Positions 35,396 through 46,954 of a stretch of DNA of 64,000 nt are shown piece by piece (within the stretch, counting starts at the first letter, position 1; each line of letters begins with the position of its first letter). The DNA comes from Eonycteris spelaea. Lineage: Eukaryota; Chordata; Mammalia; Chiroptera; Pteropodidae. A program made the position numbers and the translations under genes. Location of the stretch: contig PUFA01000288.1 of NCBI GenBank assembly GCA_003508835.1, positions 992,001 through 1,056,000 of the forward strand, read 5' to 3'. A model generated the notes under the pieces. That model was not told where the DNA came from. It worked only from the letters and a program-made list of their open reading frames with translations, and did no database searches.

Positions 35396-35620
35396 CTGAA
35401 GCACGACGGAAAACCCATCCTCTCAAGGCCGGGGCGCGCCGAGGTCCCGCGCTGCTCCCGCCGCCTCCCTGCAGCAGCCGGGACCCTCTGGGCTCAGGTC
35501 CAGGGCGCTCCTGGAGCCGGGAACCTAAGTGCGGCCTCCGCAGTCCCGCGTAGAGTCCGGAGGCCTGCAGGGCAGAGTCCAGTAGCAGGTCTGAAGCTCT
35601 GGGCAGCGAGAAGAGCAGGG
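35380..35620 (-). promoter_or_regulatory. CpG island, probable GLB1L3 promoter
   Basis: This is the only densely CpG-bearing stretch in the window, including GGCGCGCC, CCCGCGCTG and CCGCCGCC. It covers and precedes the predicted first codon. I see no TATA box. Position and sequence class point to a CpG-island promoter firing on the minus strand; the transcription start is inferred, not seen. Scattered CpGs continue to about 35130. Confidence 0.75.
35396..35418 (-). CDS. GLB1L3: GLB1L3 coding exon 1 (start codon)
   Basis: This short exon is ATG plus 20 nt ending CAG before donor GTGACA. It encodes seven residues and two bases of Ser8. I chose it because the phase (AG joined to C of exon 2) is exact, and because the distance from Met1 to the CLSWK block equals that of the human protein as I remember it. 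It lies at the inner edge of the CpG island. The residues themselves are poorly conserved, so transcript evidence would settle it. Confidence 0.65.
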
Positions 35621-36089
35621 CGTGCAGATGACTTTCAGCCAGAAAGTGAGGAGGAAGGCTCCCTGACCTTGAGTTTCTTTAAACTGTATGTCACCAGCCA
35701 ATTGAGAGAGAAAGGCGGAGGTGAGTTGAAGGAAATGAAGATAACTCAGCCCACGCCTTGTACCAGAGAGCAGATAAGTTTTGATTTGGCAAGTTCAGCA
35801 ACTTTAGCAAGGACCTTTTCGTTCCAGACAGCGCTTTAGGCTAACAGATGGGTGGTGCGCACAATGAAATAGTTTCAATACGACGAATAAGTGCTGAAAT
35901 AAAGATTCCACAGAGTGCAGTGAATGTACCGGCAGCGGCACAGGCTACCCTGGAGGAGTATAGTTTTCTCAAACTGACTCTTAGTAAATCAGTGAGAATT
36001 ATCAGAGCCAAGAAAAGTGGGAACGCTCTTCCTATCGCTGGGATAGCTTCCAGGATTTACATAGTATGTGCAGGAACTACAGTTTAGAA

Positions 36090-36690
36090 TTCTTTGGTTA
36101 ACAAGTAGCAGGAGATGCAGCTGGAGAGATCAGAACCGGAGGAACCAGGTCAGGGAGGACTGTAGATGCAATGCTAAGCAGCTCAGTCTCTTGACAGAGA
36201 TTTCAAGCAGAAACTAAGTCGGATTGATCTTGATGGAGATTACTTGGCTGCAAGGTGGAGGCTAGATGGGAAACAGGTAAGCCATTTCAACAGATTTGGT
36301 GATGCAAGGATGAGTTCTTGAGTTGTTCTGGTAGTAATACTAAGCAAGAAGAGGGAATGGACTCAAGAAAAAATGTTGAGGTAAAATTGGTAGCTCTTGA
36401 AAGTTGATTGGATGAGACAGGTGATACAGAGAGGCGTCTAGGCTGACCACCATGTTTCAGCCTTAAACAAGTTGGGTAGATGGTGATGACATTTATTGAG
36501 ATAAAAAACACAGGAAGTAATAGAAGTTCCAATAGAGGGAGAAGAGTGAACCAGTTTTGGACATGCCGGATTTGAAGTTCCTGTAATGTAGAACACTCTT
36601 CTGATCTTTTCTCTTTGAAATCTTTGTTTCTCCTCTCCCATTGGAAAGTACAAAGCCTGTGACATCGGGCCGAAATCAGGACGATATTTT
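36090..36690 (+). repeat. Ancient interspersed repeat, family not named
   Basis: Purine-rich text (GACAGGTGATACAGAGAGG, GGGTAGATGGTGATGACATT, TTATTGAGATAAAAAACAC) resembles a common old mammalian repeat. I cannot assign it more closely. Confidence 0.35.
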
Positions 36691-36698
36691 TCAAAGAA

Positions 36699-36700
<2 letters not shown>

Positions 36701-36738
<38 letters not shown>
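36701..36738 (+). repeat. (GT)19 microsatellite
   Basis: Uninterrupted GT dinucleotides, about 19 units. Confidence 0.97.
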
Positions 36739-36739
<1 letters not shown>

Positions 36740-37801
36740 GTGTTTTCTATTATCTTACTCATTACAGGTATACTTTCTTCTTCAAAATCTCAGCTTCCTG
36801 AAAAATTTATAGATTATCCTTTTTTTCTCATTCTTAAGTAGGAAGCAATGGACTCTTGAGACTCTTTACATCTTAACACAGAAGCATAATATTTAACTTC
36901 TTCAAATATACCATATTTAATAAATTTGAATTTGCAGCCACAAAACTTTATTCTTCAATGTCAAAATTTTAAAACTATTCTAGGGTCTGTGCCTTTTCAT
37001 ATAAAGTTTAGAATAAGCTTGTCTACTTCTATAAAAAGCCATGCTAAAATTTTGTTAAGAATTGCATTAGACCTATAGATCCATTTGGGGAGAATTGACA
37101 TTTTTGCTATGGTGTCTTCAAAGCTACAAACATGTTATGTCTCTTCATTTATTTAGGTCTTCTTTCACTTTTTTTTAATCAGAATTTTGTGATTTTTCAA
37201 CATAAGATCTTATGATGAATGTTTTGTTAGATTTATACCTCAATATATCATTTTCTTTTCAGCAATTTTAAATGGTATTATATTTTTAAGTTCAATTTCA
37301 GCATGTTCATTGTTAGCATATTGAAATACAATTGGGTTTCTTGTATTGATTTTTAATCTGTGAACTTGGTGCACTGACATTAATTCTAAGCAATTATGTC
37401 ATCTGCAAATACATTTTTCTTTTCTTCCACTTTCTGTATTTTATTTTTTTAAAAACCATATTGTGGTAAATAGAATTTCTAGTACTATGTTCAGAGTGGT
37501 GAGACCTGACATCCTTACCTTATTCCCAGTCTTAGGTGGAAAACATTCTGTCTTTAAACATTAAATATAATGCTAGCTGTGGAGATTGTGTATATGTTGT
37601 TTGCTAAGTTGAAGTAATTCGCTAAGTTGAAGTGATGACTAATTACCTGAAGTTTTTTTTTATTATGAACAGTTTTAGATTTTTGTCAAGTACTTAAAGC
37701 CTCTTCATTTGCTATAACATTACTATCCTACTTCTCTTCCTGAAAGATACTTTGCCAGATATAGAATTTGCTGTTGTGTTATATTGTAATGTAATGAGAA
37801 A

Positions 37802-37852
37802 TATATATATATATGTACACATATATGTACATATATATGTATATATATATTT
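37802..37852. repeat. (AT)n/(GTAC) simple repeat
   Basis: TA dinucleotides mixed with ATGTACATAT words, internally palindromic. Confidence 0.9.
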
Positions 37853-37979
37853 AAACTTCATTTCCAATTCCTGACACAGATTACTAAAAGCTTTGGCATT
37901 TCCTGCATTTTAGTGATGAGAAAAGCATATTTTGTTATTCATAACAACCACACCTGAGTTTATATTAATGAATTGACTT

Positions 37980-38640
37980 TTTGAAAGCCCCTAAGGGTGA
38001 AGGAGTGGTTGTTAGGGGACTCAACCATGTGATTAGAGGGTTGGACTTTCAGTCCCACTCCACTTCCCAACACTAACCACTGGGGGTTGAGTTAATTACC
38101 AATGAGTTCATCAATCGTGCCTACATAATAAAGCCTCCATAAAAACTAACTGAAGGGGTTCAGGGAGCTTCCAGATCAGTGGACAACATATTGAGATTCT
38201 AGGAGGCTGTTGCATTCAGAGAAGGCATAGCAGCTTCATGTCCCTTCCCCATATCTGGCCCTATGCATCTCTTCCATAAGGTTGTTCCTGAGTTATGTCC
38301 TTTATAATAAACCAGTAAAGCAAAGTAAGTGTTTCCCAGAGTTCTGTGAGCAGTTTTAACAAATTATCAAACATGAGGAGGAGGTCTGATTTGTAGCCAG
38401 TCAATCAGAAAATACAGGTGACAGTCTGGAACTGGCATCTGCAGTGGGGATAGGGAGAGTCATGGGAGCTGTGTCCTTAACCTGTGGGGTCTATGCTAAC
38501 CATACGCAGTTATTTTCAGATTTGGGTTAAATTGTGAGACACACAGTTGGTTCTGCTTAGAGCTGGAGAAATGCTTGGTGTGGAAAAACCCACACACCTG
38601 GCATTAGAAGTGCTGTGTGACTAAAGAGAAACAAGTTTTC
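37980..38640 (+). mobile_element. Solo LTR of an old ERV, family not named
   Basis: Contains ATAATAAAGCCTCCATAAAA, CCCCATATCTGGCCCTATGC, TCCTTTATAATAAACCAGTA and TTAACCTGTGGGGTCTATGC, a widespread mammalian LTR type. It lies inside an antisense L1. Confidence 0.6.
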
Positions 38641-39562
38641 CTTGAAGTTGGCAATTTCTTTCCTTCACAGTTGAAAAATATTATGCTACTACCTCTGGCC
38701 TCCATAAAATAGGGTTCTAGTCTGTGTCTCATAATTGACTATAATTCCAAGTGGGGTTCCCCTTTGTATAATGCATCACTTCTGACTGCTTTCAAGATTT
38801 TTTCTTTATTTTTACTTTTACTTTCTTTCCTTTTTTTCAGTGTTTTAATTTATTTTTTTAGACCAGCTTTAGGTTTACAATAAAAATGAGAGGAAAGTTC
38901 ACAGATTTCCCATATGCTCTCTGGCCCACACATATGGAGCCTCCCCCATTATGAACATCACTCACCAGAACTGTACTTTATTAATTTTTTTTTTTTTTAC
39001 CAAGGATGAACCCTCATTGATGCATCATGATTACTTAGAGACCATAGTTTTATATTATAATTCACTTTTGGATGTGTAAATTCTAAGGGTTTAGACAAAT
39101 GTGTGATGACATATATCTATCATTTTAATACCATCCAGAATATTTTCACTATGCTAAAAATCCTCTATGTTCTACGTATTCATCTTCTCTCTCCCAACCC
39201 CTGGCAACCATTGATTTTTTTACCATCTTATAGTTTTGTGTTTTCCAAAACGTCATATAGTTGGAATCATACAGTATGTAGCCTTTTCGGATTAGCTTCT
39301 TTCAGTTAGTAGTATCACTTAAGTTTCTGCATGTCTTTTCATGTCTGGAGAGCTCTTTTCATGTCATTGCTCAATAATAATTCCATTGTCTGGTTTTACC
39401 ACAGTTTATCTATTCATCTACTGAAGGATACCTTCCACTTTGGAAGACAGTTTGGAAGTTTCTTATAAAACTAAACATACTTATACCACACAATCCAACA
39501 ATCCAACTCCTAGGTATTTGCCCACATGAATTGAAAACTTATTTCCACACAAAACAGCCCCC

Positions 39563-39634
39563 ACACATTTATAGCAGCTTTATTCATAATTTCTAAAGCT
39601 TTGGAAATTATGAATAAAGCTGCCATAAATGTGT
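39563..39634. repeat. 31-bp inverted repeat within L1 sequence
   Basis: Arms 39563-39593 and 39604-39634 pair with a single mismatch around a 10-nt loop that itself contains AAAGCTTT. Confidence 0.95.
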
Positions 39635-40719
39635 GTAGGTTTTCTCCTATGTTATCTTCCAGGAGTTTTATAGTTTTGCATTTTACATTTAGTGTTAATT
39701 TTTGCATTTTACATTTAGTGTTCATTTTGTGTTAATTTTTGTGAAAGGTGTAAGATCTGTGTCTAGATTCTTTTTGTTGTTGTTGTTGTTATTGTTGTTT
39801 GCCTGTGGACATCCAATTATTCCTTCAACATTTGTTGAAAAGACTATCCTTGCTCCATTGTATTGTTTTTTGCTCCTTTGTCAAAGACCAGTTGACCGTA
39901 TTTGTCGGATCTGTTTCTGTTCCATTGATCTATTTGTCTATTCTTTCACAAATAACAAGCTATCTAAATTACTGTAGCTTTACAGTAAGTTTTGAAGTCG
40001 AGTAACATCAGTCCTTCAATTTTGTTCTTTAGTACTGTGATGACTCTTCTGGATCTTTTGCCTTTCCATATAAACTTTAGAATCATTTGTCAATACCAAA
40101 TAACTTGCTGAGATTTTGATTGCAGAAAAGAAAATAGATCTTTAGCTTATTATAATTGTATTCAGGAGGAAAAATTGTCAGATGGAGGGAGTAAAATGCT
40201 ATATGATCTTAAGAAGTAAGAAATGGAAATAATCTGTAGTAAAAATATGTGCCAGATTCATTTGTATTAATGGAAAATAGGGTAGAATACCTATAATGAA
40301 TATAGGACACAGTTTCTCTCATTGTGCTTCTAGTGACATTCAAGAAAAAATTTTAAATAAAATAAAGGATTATGGTATTAATTTTTGTGGGTGAAAATAC
40401 ATTACCACCTAAAATATTAAAAGCGTAACTAAGAAATTATATTATATTATATATGTTATATTGATTATGTTGATCATAAAACTATTATTCTTTCACAGGT
40501 ATTATTTAAAATTCTAAAAAAAAAATTCAGTCTCCTTGCCTGGTTCCCAAATTTATATATGTTTTATCTAACTTCTGAGAATTCCTTATAAATTAATCTA
40601 GAACTCTTAATTAATTATTCATACTTTAGCAAACTGTTTATCATCCAGTTTTCATACTTATCCTTTAGTAAACTTAGATATTTCAATAGGATGAAAATTA
40701 AAGCAGTTTTTATAATCTT

Positions 40720-41890
40720 AAAATCTAGATAGAGGACTTCAACCAGACAAAATGGAGTAACATGGAACGTATTTACCCTCTTGCCTTAAACAACTAGAAA
40801 ACCAGACCAGACAAAAATATTTAGAAATGATATTTATTATTTATTTTTAAATATTTAAAACAATGTTTTTCAGACATCAGAGAGCAGACAACACAGATCT
40901 GTGATCCATGAGATAAAGAAAGCCAACAAGATAAGCCCTATGATTGCATGAACTTAATGCCTGCAAGCAGCTTCAAGAGTGCAGCACAGGGAGGAGAATT
41001 CAAATAGAGCCGAACATTTTTTCTAAGTTAAGGAAACAGAGATCAAAAGGCAGGCAGACCAAGCAGCTACAATGGACCAAGGCAGCTACTTTGTAGAAGA
41101 AAAAGTACCAGTGAGAGGAAGGGAGTTCCAGAGATCTGCAGAGAGGTCCCCTTGAGTCTTTAGCTGAATTATGAACTGTGCATGCATATATGAGAAAACT
41201 GCCAAGACCATGGAAAGAACCACTAAAAAGGCAGAAAAAAATCCTAGGGCTTGCACAGGTATAGGAATAGTTTACATTTTACTAGCTAGAGTGGAAAGAT
41301 GATCTTCTAATGTCTAAGAGATCAGGTAGAGTCCTAATTATGGTACTAAAGTCTATACTCCCTCTAACAAAGCTAAGAAACAATTCTTGAAAAGATTAAA
41401 CTGGTTCCAAGTAACTTAGTGGCATCCCATAACAAAGCCCAAAAATATCTAAAGAATTACAGCAAATCCAGCAATCAATAACATAAAATGCACAATGTCC
41501 AGCATCCAATAAAAAAGTACCAATTATACAAAAAACAAGAAAGTATGATGCATAACCAGGAGAAAACAATCAGTAGAAATGTACCACATGTGATGTAGAT
41601 GAAGGAACTAAGCAGAGCAGAGAAGAATATGAAAAATAGCTATTATAATTATACTCCATATGGTAAAGAAGAGTGAGGAAAGCATGACCATGATAAAGAG
41701 AAAAACTGAAGATTTAGAATATATTCAAATGGAACTTCCAGTACTTAAATATATCTGAAATTAAAAATACACTAGATGATTTAACAACATATTAAATACT
41801 ACAGAAGAACAGATCAGTGAACCTGAACACATAGCAAGAGAAATTGTCTAAAATGAAGGACAGAAAAAATAAACAGCACATCAGTATCTT
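40720..41890 (+). mobile_element. HAL1/L1M ORF1-type fragment
   Basis: Begins GGACTTCAACCAGACAAAAT and continues with HAL1-like words (ATAACATAAAATGCACAATG, CAAGAGAAATTGTCTAAAAT, GAAGGACAGAAAAAATAAA). There is no open protein. Confidence 0.55.
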
Positions 41891-42732
41891 TTGAGACAAT
41901 ATTGAGTGGTCCAGCATATGTGTAGCTATAGTCACAAAAGGAGAGGTGCAGTGTTGAATAGAAAAAAAATGCTTGAAGAAATCATGACCAAAATGTTTCA
42001 TTTTGCTGTAAAGATGTTTACCTCAGATTTAAGATGTTTAATAATTCCTAAGCAGAATAAACAGAAAGAAAACCATAATAAGCCAGAAAGAGAGTCCTCG
42101 CCAGATCTGACCATGCTGGCACCCTGATCTTGAGTTTCCAGTATCCAGAACTGTGAGAAATAGTGTCCATTGCTTAATCCATCCAGTCTATGGTATTTCA
42201 TTATGCCAGCCTGAGCAGACTAAGAACTATGTTTATTGATAGTTAATGAAAAACAGCAAAATTTATGAAAGTGAAAAGGTAGCCACTTTTTCTTGCAAAC
42301 AATACTTGTTTTAGAAAACTATTTGTTTAAGTTGTAAAATATTTATTATAGAAAATTAAAAATGCTCATTGGAACAATAAAATGGACTCAGTAGTCTCCC
42401 AGTAATTAATTTGACCCATGCTGATGTATAGTTGATAAATAAAGACAGAGAGATAGATGACAGACTTATTCTTGCTAATTAGAAAACTTCAGGTCCCTAG
42501 TTTTAAGTTTATTCCATATAAACATTTAACTTAAAGTAAATTAATGATTACCTCCAATAGATTCCAATATAAATAAAATCTATGTGCTGCATATCACATG
42601 GGAGGGGCTCCTAGTAAAGCGAAATGAAACACAGCTTCAGTTCTGTTCCTCAGCAGGAATCTCTAAATGAAGTTCTCAATGGCAGACAGTCCATCTTGGC
42701 TGCTACTTCCAATTTAGTGTCGCTCAAATAAA

Positions 42733-42773
42733 AATAAATAAATAAATAAATAAATATATTTATATGTTTTGTA

Positions 42774-42830
<57 letters not shown>

Positions 42831-42850
42831 TATATATATGTTTTGTACCA
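42733..42850. repeat. (AAAT)n and (TA)n(CA)n microsatellites with a duplicated flank
   Basis: AAAT units, then about 27 TA units and four CA units. The 15-bp word ATATGTTTTGTACCA stands at both ends of the TA tract. Confidence 0.95.
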
Positions 42851-43214
42851 AATCTGCTAGATGCATTCATCAGTTAAGGAAATGGAAAAGCATGCATGGC
42901 TCTAGATAAAAATCCAAGGTTAAAATGTGTTATCAATAGTGTTTTCCCCTATGAATTGAAATTAATAAGTGATCAGATTGAGGTGGAAAGATGGCTCTCT
43001 GCTCCAGTGCAGGTTCGATTATGGAAAAATGCCAGGTTTTTCGATGGTACAAGAGAGAAGGAAAAATTACCCTATGGGGTATCCATTAAGCAGGCTGCTT
43101 GCTCTTTTTGAATATAATACGATCCATTAAGGCAAGGGTTGGATGGCAATTGTCTGTATGAATATTAAAAGCCTTGTCCTAAAGTGATTCGTTTTCATCA
43201 GGTTTTTTCTCAGT

Positions 43215-43410
43215 TATTAATAGTGAATAACACTCATGTGCCAGGTACTGTTCTAAGCATTAATATTTATTATCTCAATTCTCGATGCTTCATAAAATAA
43301 GCACTATTATGATGCCTACTTTAGCAATGAGGCAGCCAGGGCACAGAGGTTTCAGTGACTTGTGTAAAGTCACACAGCAGGCTGGTGACAAAGCTAGGAT
43401 TTGAATAATC
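43215..43410 (+). repeat. MIR SINE
   Basis: CATGTGCCAGGTACTGTTCT, ATTATCTCAATTCTCG, GCACAGAGGTTTCAGTGACT, AGTCACACAGCAGGCTGGTG in order. Confidence 0.85.
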
Positions 43411-43890
43411 TTTAATAGTAATTGGGTCTCATACTGTACAAATGTTCATTAATTCAATTCTGTTCAGCTGAACTGGGCTCAGCAGATATCTATGAACTGG
43501 CAGCCACATGCAAAGCACCACACAGTACAAATCTGTAAAATAACCTAAAGGAAAATGCTTTAGGAAGAACATATGGTGCATTTAAAATGTAAGTATAATT
43601 TGTAACTATTAAATGGGAAAATAAAATGCTTATTAACTGACAGATCTATAAAATAAATTATGACAAACAGAAAACTTTATTAAAATATTAGAAGACTTGG
43701 AAATTCTTCTTGTTTCCTTATTAGTAAAGCAATCTGACTTTCCTCAATTTAGTCAGACTAAACTAGAATGCAGTTTGAAGACTTGACAATTGGAGAAATT
43801 TTTAAAAATCTATTTAATGCCACTATGCAGTTATTTAAAAACTTCTTGTAGTGCCCAAACACGTGTATACATCTGTCTTTGTTTTTGTGT

Positions 43891-44121
43891 CAGTCTACCT
43901 CCCAGAACAGTCAGTCCACCTCCCAGAACAGTCAGTCCACCTCCCAAAACAGTCAGACCACCTCCCAGAACAGTCAGTCCACCTCCCAGAACAGTCAGTC
44001 CACCTCCCAGAACAGTCAGTCCACCTCCCAGAACAGTCAGACCACCTCCCAGAACAGTCAGTCCACCTCCCAGAACAGTCAGTCCACCTCCCAGAACAGT
44101 CAGTCCACCTCCCAGAACAGT
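43891..44121 (+). repeat. 21-bp minisatellite, 11 copies
   Basis: Exactly 11 units of 21 bp, consensus CAGTCCACC then TCCCAGAACAGT. Unit 1 has CAGTCT, unit 3 has CCCAAA, and units 4 and 8 share CAGACC. Because 21 is divisible by three, several frames stay open across it (heptads such as STSQNSQ on plus), but there is no start context, splice site or family match to make it a gene. Confidence 0.97.
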
Positions 44122-44389
44122 CAGCCCCACAAGGGTAAGGTTTGTCTCCTGCTGTCTGTGGACCCAGCATTCAGTGCTCCTGGTACACAGAAGACATTCT
44201 TCAGGAAGTCTGTTGAACAGCATTTTTTGGTGTGTTGTGTGTTGTTTTTTATGTGTAACTGAAAAATGCCATACAATAGCTCAAAGCTTTCTGATGTTCT
44301 GCTGTAAATATCACGTCTTTGCCCTGTCGTTGAGTCCCTTTGGGAAATTTCTCTGAAAAAAAAAAAAATCAATGGTGTTCATGAGAAAT

Positions 44390-44720
44390 GTCCTTTTAAC
44401 AATGATATTGATGCAGCATAAGACAAATGCTCCCAAGTGGCCCTACACCAAGAGAAAAGGGTTCTTGACTGAGCACAAGAAAGAATTCAAGCACACGCCA
44501 GAGTTAGAGTTAAAAAGGAAGTTTACTGGAGAAGAATGAAGAAGAGATCAAGACAGAAAAGGCAAAGATAAGCAAAGACAAAAAGCATAGCCAAAAACCT
44601 CCTGAGTGTTGGGTGCAATTGGGGAGGCTGCTTATGTTATATTCCAGCTTATGGTGGTCTGGGTGATTATGGGGAAGAAAGTTAAAAGAAGTTGAAAAGA
44701 TAACCTGAGCTTGAATTTAG
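44390..44720 (-). mobile_element. Gammaretrovirus-like LTR fragment, antisense
   Basis: On the minus strand it carries the R-U5 words CTCTAACTCTGGCGTGTG, TTCTTTCTTGTGCTCAG and CAAGAACCC. The same words occur on the plus strand at 46560-46615, so the two are relatives in opposite orientation. Confidence 0.7.
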
Positions 44721-44889
44721 AGAGTTAAAAATGCCAGGCTAAGAAGCTTGAATTTTACTTGAGAAGCAAAATGCACGTTTTTATCTCTTCAGTTTTTATT
44801 TTTTTAAAACCAAGAGATATGTTGAGGTTAATACACTTGCAGGAGAATTTGAGGAATGATTACAAATTGGGAGAGGCAGTAAATTTGAT

Positions 44890-45480
44890 GTCAAAGAACT
44901 CAACAGGATGGGAGTCCGAAAGAGACCCTGACCCCAGAGCTCTGATGACCAGGTTCTCGTCTTAGGCCACAAGAAAGAATTTAAGGACATGACAAAGAGT
45001 AAGCTGGAAAGCACAAGTTGTATTAAAACAAAAGTACACACTTAAGAGAAAAGTGAGGGCAGCTCAGTGAGAGAGTCTACCCTGAGCTGTCTGAATTATG
45101 GACTTTTGTTTTGTTATGGGTGGGGGTGCCTCCCTTCTTGGGTCTTGGCTTGTTTCTCATGCCACCTGGAAAGGAGGAGGGTGCCCACGCCCACCTGTCT
45201 TCTTTCCTGGCCTTGGCTTGTTTCTCCTCCTGAGGTTTCCCGCTTGAAATCAAAACAGGGAGAGGGCTGAGTAAGGGACTGAGGAAAAATTCCAGAGCCG
45301 CATCCTGGAAGGGAGAGGGAACTTCTGTAGGCTAACTATCCTGCCACAGATTAACCCAGTTAGGAGTTGAGGATAGTAGTCAATGTATTGTGATTTGAGT
45401 TTGGACTTGACTGGAGGCGAGACAGCATGGACATGAGGGAGGAGGCAGGCTGCTGTTAAGATGTCCTGCAGTGGGGCTGC
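44890..45480 (-). mobile_element. Second gammaretrovirus-like LTR fragment, antisense
   Basis: The minus strand has GTTTTAATACAACTTGTGC, TTCTTTCTTGTGGCC, GACGAGAACCTGG and a GGGGTCAGGGTCTC stretch: the end of a different but related LTR. The U3 limit is uncertain. Confidence 0.55.
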
Positions 45481-46239
45481 TGGTTGCAATTCAGATGCTT
45501 AGTGTTGTAGTCACAGGGCCTGTGTGCTTGGATCATCAAATATTAATATCCAATAGATCAGAGTTGGGAATAAAGAAAGGTTTTATTTATCAAAATGGTG
45601 CCATAATGAGAAGATGGGGGAGTTCTAATGTTCTCAAATTCATTTTCAAGCACCCCAAATTCCTATGGTGTATATATCCAGGGATGGGAAAAGGAGTGGG
45701 GCAAGAGGTGAGCTCCAAGGAAGAATAGGAAATCTCCAAATTTTTTTGTTCCCAGTTGGTCAGACCAGAAGCTACTTAAGTCTCAGGCAGAATTTCTCCA
45801 GATAATTTGCATATCTATAGAAATGTAGGCTGGAATTAAGGTAGAAGCAAGGAGAGCAGTATTTCACCCTGTTACAAGAGGTACTTCCACAGAATTAGAA
45901 AGCTCACTGAATAACATATTCATCTCTTTCATGGTTTCCCGACTACTTAAGGACACCTGGTGAAATTGTACTAATGTAGGGAGGAGGCAAGAGAGTTAAA
46001 TGTTAAATCAAGCTATATTCAATGACTGCAATATGCTGATCAGATTACAGCCAAACCATGAAGATACCTGCAGATCAAAGGACGATTTCTGCTGGAATTG
46101 CTAACAAACCATTTCCGCACACTGTGAAGGAAAAACAGGAAAACAGAGTCTTTAAGTGCACCTACACAAAATAAACACAATCATTCTCTATTGCTAAAAC
46201 CATAGGGAACCTATGAATCGGAAGCTGGGAATTGCCAGT

Positions 46240-46705
46240 AGGCCTTTCGCACTACATATTTTTACCTTTTCACGCTATATATTCTTATCTTTCACACTGT
46301 ATGCCCATGTCACCAAAGAAAAATGGGTAAACAAAGTCTTTAAACTATAATTCATAGAAACTAAGAATGATATATAAACTGAATTTGCCAAACACTCGGG
46401 GTCCCTCTCAGTGTCTTTTTCTCAGTCTCTCTGTCTTTTGCTCTGTCCCTCTATTGTCTCTGTCCTTCTGAGCCTCTCTGTTTGTCTCTCTGCCTTTGAA
46501 AGGAGACCATGCTCTGTCTATGGAGCATTACCCCCTCTCTAATAAATTTTCTTTTTGACTCTGACTCTGGCGTGTGTTTAAATTTTTCTTGTGCTCAGCC
46601 AAGAACTCTCTCTCTCGGTGCAGGACTTGAGCTCCCCCCCCCTCTACTCAGGGAAATTTGCCCTGTCCCACATCATTCAGAAAGAGGAGTTTAGGCGAAG
46701 GATAA
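46240..46705 (+). mobile_element. Gammaretrovirus-like LTR, sense
   Basis: A TATA-like GATATATAAACTG, then GGGGTCCCTCTC, the poly(A) signal in CTCTAATAAATTTTC, and U5 with CTCTGGCGTGTGTTT and TTGTGCTCAGCCAAGAACTC. It is probably a solo LTR. Confidence 0.75.
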
Positions 46706-46954
46706 AAACAAACTGGAAACAACCTGTGCTTACAGTTTGAAAAGTTATCAATTGCATCTTTTATTATCAGTATTATTTAGATGAGACCACTCATATTTTG
46801 AACTGACCTAGGGACACTTTAGAATTAATATAAAGTGATTTCTGTATTTACATTTTTTTTACAAACAGTGGAATGCCAGTTTTATGAGAGCATGAAGCAG
46901 GACTGTTCTGTTCATAGCTGTATAGAACAGCACCTTAGAACAGTGCCCACATCT

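Larger units (their letters stand above)
1..35418 (-). pseudogene. GLB1L3: GLB1L3, beta-galactosidase-1-like protein 3, frameshifted, 3' end outside window
   Basis: Seventeen coding exons can be placed on the minus strand from the ATG at 35418-35416 to the left edge. Joined, they give a glycoside hydrolase family 35 protein: a hydrophobic N-terminus, the TIM-barrel start in exon 3, the acid/base motif in exon 7, the nucleophile motif in exon 10, and beta-sandwich domains from exon 13 on. The family cleaves terminal beta-galactosides; the substrate of GLB1L3 itself is not established. N-terminal, exon 14 and exon 15 residues fit GLB1L3 better than the neighbouring paralogue GLB1L2, judged from memory of the human proteins. 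All visible introns are GT-AG. Exons 7 and 8 measure 92 and 81 nt where 93 and 82 keep frame, so two single-base deletions exist and the reading frame ends at 21971-21969. Multiple downstream junctions predict nonsense-mediated decay. An assembly error at both places is the alternative. Confidence 0.9.
36900..40140 (-). mobile_element. Old LINE-1 (L1M-type), antisense, interrupted
   Basis: T-rich plus strand with antisense L1 words (TGTCATCTGCAAATACATTT, CAGATATAGAATTTGCTG, TTTAGGTTTACAATAAAAAT, GAACTGTACTTTATTAAT). An LTR interrupts it at about 37980-38640. A short sense-strand piece at 39425-39600 forms a foldback with the following antisense sequence. No open frame survives. Confidence 0.6.

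Noticed and set aside
1..35418. GLB1L2 rather than GLB1L3
   Set aside because: The N-terminal CLSWK/IFFLPF blocks and the exon 14-16 residues (VCSGG, VFL..MSIGIL, FSWKIQ) fit GLB1L3 as I remember it; GLB1L2 differs at these places.
35264..35839. 191-codon plus-strand frame over the CpG island
   Set aside because: GC-rich islands lack stop codons by composition. The frame is antisense to the promoter, basic and proline-rich, with no recognisable domain.
43790..44372. Several long open frames on both strands across the minisatellite, up to 188 codons
   Set aside because: The 21-bp period keeps all affected frames open by arithmetic. There is no splice context or family match, and flanking parts look random.
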